Below, in pieces: positions 7,359 through 13,226 of a stretch of 16,811 nucleotides of DNA (positions within the stretch are counted from its first letter, which is position 1; every line of letters begins with the position of its first letter). The notes beneath the pieces are model-generated. The model did not search any database and was not told the DNA's origin. It saw only the letters and a list, made by a program, of their open reading frames with translations. Position numbers and translations under genes: made by a program. The DNA lies in the NCBI GenBank assembly GCA_002403895.1, contig DHIQ01000010.1, positions 1-16,811 of the forward strand, in the 5' to 3' direction. Origin of the DNA: Candidatus Neomicrothrix sp. UBA4742. Its GTDB lineage: Bacteria > Actinomycetota > Acidimicrobiia > Acidimicrobiales > Acidimicrobilacustridaceae.

Positions 7359-8522
7359 GTGGCTGAGGTCGAGATCGGCATCGGCAAGTCGGGACGGAGG
7401 GCTTACGGGTTCGATGACATCGCCATCGTGCCGAGCCGCCGGACCAGGGATCCTGAAGACGTCGACATCTCTTGGGAGATCGACGCCTTCCGGTTCGAGT
7501 TGCCCCTCATGGGGTCCGCCATGGACGGAGTCATCAGCCCGGCGACAGCCATCGAGATCGGTCGCCTCGGCGGTGTCGGGGTCCTGAACCTCGAAGGCCT
7601 CTGGACCCGCTACGAGGACCCGGACACCGTTCTCGACGAGATCGCCAAGCTCTCGCCCGAGAAGGCCACCCTGCGGATGCAGGACATCTACAGCGAGCCG
7701 ATCAAGCCCGAGCTCATCGGTGAGCGCATCCGCGAGATCAAAGATGCCGGCGTCATCTCCTGTGCCTCGGTCACTCCCCAACGCACCGATGCCTTCGCCC
7801 AGGCCATCATCGACGCCGAGCTCGACCTCCTCGTGATCCAGGGCACGGTGGTGTCGGCCGAGCACGTCTCCAAGACGGTGGAGCCGCTCAACCTGAAGCG
7901 CTTCGTGCGCGAACTGGACATGCCGGTGATCGTGGGTGGCTGTGCCAGCTACCAGGCGGCCCTGCACCTCATGCGCACCGGGGCCGCCGGCATCCTGGTC
8001 GGTGTCGGCCCCGGTCACGCCTGCACCACCCGGGGCGTGCTCGGCATCGGTGTGCCGCAGGCCACCGCCATCGCCGATGCCCGCGCCGCCCGGATGCGCC
8101 ATCTCGACGAGACCGGGGTGTACGTCCACGTCATCGCTGATGGGGGCATGGGCACCGGTGGTGACATTGCCAAGGCCATCGTCTGCGGGGCCGACGCCGT
8201 GATGGTCGGTTCCCCGCTGGCCGCCGCTTCGGAGGCCCCGGGTCGGGGCTATCACTGGGGTATGGCCACGTTCCACCCGACCCTGCCCCGTGGCGCCCGG
8301 GTGATGACCACGACGCGGGGAACCCTCAAGGAGATCCTCGTCGGTCCCGCGCACGAGAATGACGGGCGGATGAATCTCTTCGGTGCCTTGCGCACGTCCA
8401 TGGCCACGTGTGGCTACGAGACGGTGAAGGACTTCCAGAAAGCCGAGGTCATGGTGGCCCCGGCGTTGATGACCGAAGGCAAGTCGCTGCAGAAGTCGCA
8501 GGGCGTGGGGATGGGTCACTGA
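7359..8522 (+). CDS. guaB3: GuaB3 family IMP dehydrogenase-related protein
   Basis: The product is a 387-residue TIM-barrel protein of the IMP dehydrogenase/GMP reductase superfamily. It starts [20 protein letters not shown] and continues [19 protein letters not shown], as in mycobacterial GuaB3. The nucleotide-binding and catalytic loop reads [20 protein letters not shown], with the expected thioimidate cysteine at Cys222. The phosphate-binding segment [20 protein letters not shown] follows. There is no room for the CBS (Bateman) pair of canonical GuaB, which is normal for GuaB3. The GTG at 7359 was chosen because GAAGGGG lies 8 nt upstream and the N-terminus then matches the family. The gene overlaps guaA at CTGA, so both are probably one transcript for guanine nucleotide synthesis. 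Whether the actinobacterial GuaB3 is a true IMP dehydrogenase is, to my knowledge, not settled. No canonical guaB lies in the window. Confidence 0.92.
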   Translation: MAEVEIGIGKSGRRAYGFDDIAIVPSRRTRDPEDVDISWEIDAFRFELPLMGSAMDGVISPATAIEIGRLGGVGVLNLEGLWTRYEDPDTVLDEIAKLSPEKATLRMQDIYSEPIKPELIGERIREIKDAGVISCASVTPQRTDAFAQAIIDAELDLLVIQGTVVSAEHVSKTVEPLNLKRFVRELDMPVIVGGCASYQAALHLMRTGAAGILVGVGPGHACTTRGVLGIGVPQATAIADARAARMRHLDETGVYVHVIADGGMGTGGDIAKAIVCGADAVMVGSPLAAASEAPGRGYHWGMATFHPTLPRGARVMTTTRGTLKEILVGPAHENDGRMNLFGALRTSMATCGYETVKDFQKAEVMVAPALMTEGKSLQKSQGVGMGH

Positions 8523-10057
8523 ACCCCGTCGATACCGTCCTCGTCGTCGATTTCGGCGCCCAATACGCCCAGCTCATTGCCCGCCGGGTGCGCGAGGCGC
8601 ACGTCTACAGCGAGATCGTGCCCCACACCATCACCGCGGAGGAGCTGGCGCAACGCAATCCGGCCGGCGTGATCTTCAGCGGCGGGCCGGCCTCGGTCCA
8701 CGTGGACGGGGCCCCGTCCATCGATCCCGCCGTCTACGACACCGGGATCCCCATCCTTGGCATCTGCTACGGCGCCCAGCTCCTGGCGCTGCAGTTGGGC
8801 GGCGAGGTGGCTCGGACCGGTCGCGGTGAATACGGCCGCACCGAGCTCGAAGTGACGGACGCCGGCGTGCTCTTCGGCCCCGGCCAGCCCATCCACCAGC
8901 CCGTGTGGATGAGCCATTTCGACACCATCACGGTGCCGCCGACCGGGGCAAGGGTCCTTGCCTCCACCCCCGACACGCCGGCCGCCGCCTTCGAGCAACG
9001 CGACCGGGGCGTCTACGGCGTGCAGTTCCATCCCGAGGTGGTCCACACCCCTCACGGTCAAGAGCTCCTCGAGCATTTCTTGTACGAGGCGTGTGGCTGT
9101 CGCCCGAGTTGGACGATGAGTTCGGTGATCGAAAGCTCGATCGAGGCGATCCGGGCCCAGGTGGGCGGCGGTCGGGCCATCTGCGGCCTGTCGGGTGGCG
9201 TCGACTCGGCCGTGGCCGCCGCGCTCGTGCATCGAGCCATCGGCTCCCAGCTGACCTGCGTGTTCGTCGATACCGGCCTCATGCGCCAGGGTGAGGGCGA
9301 GCAGGTGGTCGAGACGTTCCAGCGCCACCAGAGGATCGAGCTGGTCCACGTGCGGGCCGCCGATCGGTTCTTCGAGCGACTCGCCGGGATCACCGAGCCC
9401 GAAGACAAGCGCAAGGCCATCGGCGAGCTCTTCATCCGGGTGTTCGAGGAGAACGCCGGTGGTATCGAGGACGCGGACTTCCTGGTGCAGGGGACCCTCT
9501 ACCCAGATGTGATCGAGTCGGGTACCTCCAAAGCGGCCAAGATCAAGAGCCACCACAACGTGGGCGGCCTGCCCGAGGACATGGATTTCGAGCTGGTCGA
9601 GCCCCTGCGGAGCCTGTTCAAGGACGAGGTGCGCAAGGTGGGCACCGAGCTCGGCCTGCCCGACGAGATCGTGTGGCGCCAGCCCTTCCCTGGACCCGGT
9701 CTGGGGGTGCGGATCATCGGCGAGGTCACCCCTGACAAGGTGGCGACGCTGCAACATGGCGATGCCATCGTGCGTGAGGAGATCCGTAGCGCCGGGCTGG
9801 AGCGGGAAATCTGGCAGGCGTTCGCGGTGCTACCCGACATCCGCAGCGTGGGCGTGATGGGTGACGAGCGCACCTATGGCTATCCCATCATCATCCGAGC
9901 CGTCACCAGCGAGGACGCCATGACGGCCGATTGGGCCCGTCTGCCCTACGAATTGCTCGAGCGCATGTCGAGCCGGATCATCAACGAAGTGGCCGGCGTG
10001 AACCGGGTGGCCTACGACATCACCTCGAAGCCACCCGGGACGATCGAGTGGGAATGA
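8519..10057 (+). CDS. guaA: GMP synthase (glutamine-hydrolysing)
   Basis: GuaA converts XMP, ATP and glutamine to GMP in the last step of guanine nucleotide synthesis. The N-terminal class I amidotransferase domain has the triad Cys83 (GICYG), His171 and Glu173 (FHPEV). The ATP-pyrophosphatase domain has the P-loop SGGVDS (225-230). [24 protein letters not shown] and the C-terminal KPPGTIEWE complete the family pattern. From 8519 the protein is 512 residues, the usual length. There is no ATG, GTG or TTG near the expected start: the frame offers only a GTG at 8408, which would add 37 unrelated residues and overlap guaB3 by 115 nt, or the CTG at 8519. That CTG overlaps the guaB3 TGA (CTGA) with GGGGA 7 nt upstream. 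I therefore favour a CTG start with translational coupling; the function is secure and the start is inferred. Confidence 0.93.
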   Translation: MNPVDTVLVVDFGAQYAQLIARRVREAHVYSEIVPHTITAEELAQRNPAGVIFSGGPASVHVDGAPSIDPAVYDTGIPILGICYGAQLLALQLGGEVARTGRGEYGRTELEVTDAGVLFGPGQPIHQPVWMSHFDTITVPPTGARVLASTPDTPAAAFEQRDRGVYGVQFHPEVVHTPHGQELLEHFLYEACGCRPSWTMSSVIESSIEAIRAQVGGGRAICGLSGGVDSAVAAALVHRAIGSQLTCVFVDTGLMRQGEGEQVVETFQRHQRIELVHVRAADRFFERLAGITEPEDKRKAIGELFIRVFEENAGGIEDADFLVQGTLYPDVIESGTSKAAKIKSHHNVGGLPEDMDFELVEPLRSLFKDEVRKVGTELGLPDEIVWRQPFPGPGLGVRIIGEVTPDKVATLQHGDAIVREEIRSAGLEREIWQAFAVLPDIRSVGVMGDERTYGYPIIIRAVTSEDAMTADWARLPYELLERMSSRIINEVAGVNRVAYDITSKPPGTIEWE

Positions 10058-10092
10058 ATGAAGTTTCCGGTCGATCCTGCCGAGAACCAAGC

Positions 10093-10122
10093 ATGACATC
10101 TGGGTCGTTCCGGGCGTAAGCT
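10093..10122 (+). promoter_or_regulatory. Candidate promoter for the NlpC/P60 gene
   Basis: ATGACA (10093-10098) and TAAGCT (10117-10122) are 18 nt apart, close to a TTGACA/TATAAT-type promoter. It lies in the 146-nt gap after guaA and would give a leader of about 75 nt. The leader also holds a small hairpin, CGAAC-TGCT-GTTCG (10142-10155). Confidence 0.45.
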
Positions 10123-10185
10123 TGTGTTTTGGGGCCATGGTCGAACTGCTGTTCGGCGGTGTGGCGCGGAGAACCCAGATGATCG

Positions 10186-10202
10186 GACAGAGGAGTTCTG
10201 TC
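10186..10202 (+). promoter_or_regulatory. Shine-Dalgarno sequence in a hairpin loop before the NlpC/P60 start
   Basis: GACAGA (10186-10191) pairs perfectly with TCTGTC (10197-10202), leaving GGAGT in the loop. AGGAG (10191-10195) is the Shine-Dalgarno sequence, 8 nt from the GTG at 10204. The stem stops one base before the start codon. Confidence 0.5.
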
Positions 10203-10203
10203 G

Positions 10204-11394
10204 GTGAGGTTCTCGATGCGCCGATGTGCAGCGATGGTGATGGCCGCCCTCTTGGCGTTCGCCATCGCGCCCGTCGTGGCCACTCCGGCCGGCGCTGATG
10301 CGATCGCCGACAAGCAGGCCGAGGCGGAGCGCATCTCGACCCGGCTGTCGGAGCTGGATACCCAGACCGAGCAGCTCGCCGAGCAGTACAACCAGACCCG
10401 CCTGCAGCTCGATCAGGTGCAGCGACAGATCGATGAGGCCACCGGCCGAGTCTCCGACGCCAAGGCCGAGCTCGTCCAACGTCGAGCCGAGTTGGCCTCC
10501 TACGCCGTGACCGCCTACGTCAAGGGTGGGGAGAGCGACCTCCCCGACATCTTGTTGAAGGGCTCGGGCCCGGATGTCAGCCGGCAGATCGAGTACCTGC
10601 AGGCGGCCTCGTCCAGCCGTCGTCAGCTGGTGGACGACGTCCGCGGGGCCCAGTACCGGGCGGACGCCGAGCTGAGCGATCTGCAGGCCGCCCACACCCA
10701 TGCCCAGGAGCTGCAGGCCGATCTGGACCACCGCCGGGGCGACACGAAGAAGACGGAGGACGAGCAATCGGCCCTGTTGGCCAAGGTCAACGGGGAGCTC
10801 GGTGCGCTGGTGGCCGAGACGCAGGCCCGTCACGCCGCCGCCGACGAGGTGGCAGCGAAGGCCCGGCTGGCCGCCGCGGCGGACCCGGCTCCGGCCACCC
10901 CCACCCCAGGCGGGCCACCGACGACGCCCGATCCCACCACCGGTCCCACCACACCGACGGTGACCGCTCCTCCCGTCACCACCCCCGACCCCACGCCCAC
11001 GCCGTGGCCGGTGCCTCCGGGCACGCCGCCAGCGGTGCTGCCCCAGGCCGCGGCCGTGGTGGCGCTGGCCGAGACCCAGCTCGGCGTCCCCTACCTGTGG
11101 GGCGGGGACAACCCCAAAGATGGCTTCGACTGCTCCGGATTGGTGCTGTGGGCGTGGCGCAACGCCGGGGGCCGGAGTTTCGTCCACTCGGCCGAGCTGC
11201 AGGCCCGGGCCACCCGTCGCATCAACTTCAGCGACCTTCAACCGGGTGACCTCGTTTTCTATGGCAACCCGGTTCACCACGTGGGCATCTACGTCGGGGG
11301 CGGCAAGATGATCGAGGCGCCCCACACCGGTGCCTGGGTGCGCTACGCCAGCATCTGGCGCAGTGACCTGGTGGCCGCCGGTCGGGTGACCTGA
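10204..11394 (+). CDS. Secreted NlpC/P60 peptidoglycan hydrolase with coiled-coil N-terminus
   Basis: This 396-residue exported protein resembles the RipA-type endopeptidases that cut peptide stems of peptidoglycan during growth and division. Residues 1 to about 31 form a signal peptide (MRFSMRRCAAMVMAALLAFA then IAPVVATPAGA). Residues about 33-225 are a long charged coiled coil with a break near TAYVKGGESDLPDILLKGSG. A Pro/Thr-rich linker covers about 228-280. The C-terminal NlpC/P60 domain has the catalytic Cys310 (FDCSGL), His359 (HHVGIYVG) and a third polar residue, probably His374 (EAPHTG); LGVPYLWGG is the usual preceding block. The coiled coil probably controls or localises the enzyme, as in other division hydrolases. 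The GTG start is supported by AGGAG 8 nt upstream and by the signal peptide. It is a single gene, ending 1 nt from the convergent oxidoreductase gene. Confidence 0.93.
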   Translation: MRFSMRRCAAMVMAALLAFAIAPVVATPAGADAIADKQAEAERISTRLSELDTQTEQLAEQYNQTRLQLDQVQRQIDEATGRVSDAKAELVQRRAELASYAVTAYVKGGESDLPDILLKGSGPDVSRQIEYLQAASSSRRQLVDDVRGAQYRADAELSDLQAAHTHAQELQADLDHRRGDTKKTEDEQSALLAKVNGELGALVAETQARHAAADEVAAKARLAAAADPAPATPTPGGPPTTPDPTTGPTTPTVTAPPVTTPDPTPTPWPVPPGTPPAVLPQAAAVVALAETQLGVPYLWGGDNPKDGFDCSGLVLWAWRNAGGRSFVHSAELQARATRRINFSDLQPGDLVFYGNPVHHVGIYVGGGKMIEAPHTGAWVRYASIWRSDLVAAGRVT

Positions 11395-11395
11395 C

Positions 11396-12346
11396 TCAGC
11401 GACCGGCCAGGTGGGCCACGACGGGGGCCATGGCGTCCATGGCGTCCAGTCCGATGCCCACGCACGAGATCCCATAGGCCTCCCGCCGGGCGAGGCACTG
11501 CTCCACGATCTCGTCCACCGTCCCGGCCAGGGCGTGGGGTGACACCAGTGCCTCTTCCGGGGTGAGCCCGAGCGTGGGTGCCACCGCCTCGGCCAGTCCG
11601 GCGCGGTCGTCGGTGATGGCGGCCAGGTGCACCCGGACCTGGAGTTCGAGGTCATCGAAGTGCGAGCCGGCCGCGGTACGGATCCAGTCGAGCTTTTCCA
11701 GCGTCGCCTCGTGGGTGGCTGATGGCCCGGCGTGTTCGTCGATGCGTCCGGCGTGCAGGGCGATGTTGAGGCCGATGATGTCGGCCCGTTGCGCCGCCAG
11801 GGTGAGGATCTTGCGACCACCACCGCCGATGAGGATGGGCGGCCGAGGCGTCTGAACCGGCTTCGGGAACCCGTCCAGGTCGTGCACCTGGTAATGCTTA
11901 CCGTGAAACGTGCACGGCCCTTCCGCCCACAGCCCGGTGATCACGTCGAGGGCCTCGGCCAGTCGGGCGATGCGCAGCCCGGGGTGGTCGAGGGGGATCC
12001 CCGCCTGGTCGTAGTCGGTGGTCATCCAGCCGGCGCCCAGGCCGAACTCGAGCCGGCCGCCGGAAAGCAGGTCAACGGTGGCGGCCTCCTTGGCCAGCAC
12101 CACGGGGTGGCGATAGTCGTTGCCGTAGGTGAGTGACCCGATCCGCAGGGTGGTGGTGGCGTCGGCGGCGGCCATGAGCGCGGGGGTGGTGGCGTACTGG
12201 TTGTCGAGGTGGTCCGACACGGTGAGCGCCGAGTACCCCAGCCCCTCGACCCGGCGGGCGAGTTCGGCCCAGGTGGTGGCGGCGGGCGGCAGCGCGGCCT
12301 GCACGGTGAAGCGGAATGGCTTCTTGCTGGGCACGGGTGTCTCCAC
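11396..12346 (-). CDS. LLM-class (luciferase-like) F420-dependent oxidoreductase
   Basis: The product is a 316-residue TIM-barrel protein of the luciferase-like monooxygenase superfamily. The diagnostic pattern is strong: ELARRVEGLGYSALTVSDHL near the N-terminus, LRIGSLTYGNDYRHPVVLAK, then VDLLSGGRLEFGLGAGWM, the PVQTPRPPILIGGGGRKIL block, and a C-terminal GTVDEIVEQ. It looks closest to the actinobacterial family described as probable F420-dependent oxidoreductases of the MSMEG_2516 type. The substrate is unknown, and F420 use (over FMN) is inferred from family and lineage. The GTG at 12346 was chosen; a GTG four codons later is also possible. No good Shine-Dalgarno is seen. It is transcribed divergently from the dienelactone-hydrolase-like gene over 41 bp and convergently with the NlpC/P60 gene with a 1-nt gap, leaving no room for a terminator between them. 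Confidence 0.9.
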   Translation of the reverse strand: METPVPSKKPFRFTVQAALPPAATTWAELARRVEGLGYSALTVSDHLDNQYATTPALMAAADATTTLRIGSLTYGNDYRHPVVLAKEAATVDLLSGGRLEFGLGAGWMTTDYDQAGIPLDHPGLRIARLAEALDVITGLWAEGPCTFHGKHYQVHDLDGFPKPVQTPRPPILIGGGGRKILTLAAQRADIIGLNIALHAGRIDEHAGPSATHEATLEKLDWIRTAAGSHFDDLELQVRVHLAAITDDRAGLAEAVAPTLGLTPEEALVSPHALAGTVDEIVEQCLARREAYGISCVGIGLDAMDAMAPVVAHLAGR

Positions 12347-12370
12347 GGTCGGTGCAGGGGGCCACCTCGA

Positions 12371-12380
12371 AAACTAGCCT
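12371..12380. promoter_or_regulatory. Overlapping divergent -10 elements
   Basis: AAACTAGCCT contains TAGCCT on the plus strand (12375-12380), 7 nt before the GTG at 12388, and TAGTTT on the minus strand (12376 to 12371), 24 nt before the oxidoreductase GTG. The two share the central TA step. Both fit TANNNT. The whole intergenic space is 41 bp, so the two promoters must share nearly all of their DNA. Confidence 0.5.
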
Positions 12381-12387
12381 TCGCCCG

Positions 12388-13182
12388 GTGACTGACTCCC
12401 TGAGCGATTTCACCTGGTCCCCGTTCGAGCACGGCGACAAGACCCGCGACGTCTACCGGCTGGGGGAGGGACCGGCGGTGATCGTCATGGCCGAGCTCCC
12501 CGGGATCACCCCCAAGGTGGCCGACTTCGCCCGGCGGGTGGCTGGGATCGGCTGCACGGTGGTCATGCCCGTGCTGTTCGGTGATCCGGGAGCGGAGCCG
12601 TCGATGGTCTACGGCCTGCGTTCGATCCTCCCGTCCTGCGTCTCCAAGGAATTCGCCGCCTGGGCGGCCAACCGCACCGCGCCCGTGACCCTCTGGCTGC
12701 GGGCGCTGGCCGCCGACGCCCACGAGTCGTGTGGGGGGCCGGGCGTCGGCGCCGTCGGCATGTGCTTCGCCGGGGGATTCGCCCTGGGGATGATGCTCGA
12801 TGACTGCATGCTGGCCCCCGTGCTCAGCCAGCCCTCGCTGCCGTGGGGGTTGTCCAAGAAGGGTCGGCGCGGGCTCCAGCTGGCACCCGAGGATCTCGAT
12901 CGGGTGAGGGAGCGGGCGGCCGAGGGCGTCTGCGTGCTGGGCTTGCGCTTCACCGGGGACAGGTTGTCCCCCGGCGCTCGCTTCGCCCACCTCCGGGCCG
13001 AGTTGGGCGACGCCTTCATCGGGGTGGAGATCGACTCGTCCAAGGGGAACCCGTGGGGATTCCCCCGTATCGCCCATTCGGTGCTCACCGAGCACCTGGT
13101 GGACGAGCCGGGCAACCCCACCCAGGACGCGCTGCATCAGGTGCTGGACTTCTTCCGGGAGCGCCTGGTCGACGTCGCCTGA
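12388..13182 (+). CDS. Dienelactone hydrolase family protein
   Basis: The product is a 264-residue alpha/beta-hydrolase of the dienelactone hydrolase family. The nucleophile elbow reads GMCFAGG with Cys126, as in carboxymethylenebutenolidase. Candidate triad partners are Asp191 (FTGDRLSP) and His230 (RIAHSVLT), at the expected order and distances. The N-terminal AVIVMAELPGITPKVADFAR strand-loop is also typical. The cell substrate is unknown; many members of this family are not involved in chlorocatechol breakdown. The GTG at 12388 lies 7 nt behind a TAGCCT element, with no Shine-Dalgarno, so a leaderless transcript is likely. The divergent oxidoreductase neighbour might act in the same catabolic or detoxification step, but this is inference from position only. 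Confidence 0.88.
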   Translation: MTDSLSDFTWSPFEHGDKTRDVYRLGEGPAVIVMAELPGITPKVADFARRVAGIGCTVVMPVLFGDPGAEPSMVYGLRSILPSCVSKEFAAWAANRTAPVTLWLRALAADAHESCGGPGVGAVGMCFAGGFALGMMLDDCMLAPVLSQPSLPWGLSKKGRRGLQLAPEDLDRVRERAAEGVCVLGLRFTGDRLSPGARFAHLRAELGDAFIGVEIDSSKGNPWGFPRIAHSVLTEHLVDEPGNPTQDALHQVLDFFRERLVDVA

Positions 13183-13211
13183 GCCCGGCCGGGCCGGTCA
13201 CAGGCCACAGG

Positions 13212-13217
13212 TAGGGT
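13212..13217 (+). promoter_or_regulatory. Candidate -10 element for pcrA
   Basis: TAGGGT is followed by 9 nt and then the ATG at 13227, allowing a leader of only about 2-3 nt. No Shine-Dalgarno sequence is present between them. Confidence 0.4.
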
Positions 13218-13226
13218 TGGTCCACC

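Noticed and set aside
10123..10203. c-di-AMP (ydaO-type) riboswitch before the NlpC/P60 gene
   Set aside because: Such riboswitches often precede actinobacterial wall hydrolases, but the leader is only about 75-80 nt and lacks the conserved ydaO segments.
10012..11823. 603-codon minus-strand open frame
   Set aside because: It crosses from the oxidoreductase into NlpC/P60 and guaA in a different frame and has no domain content.
13183..13194. GCCCGGCCGGGC palindrome after the dienelactone-hydrolase-like gene, as a terminator
   Set aside because: It allows only a 4-bp stem with a 4-nt loop and no T tract, and such strings are expected by chance at this GC content.
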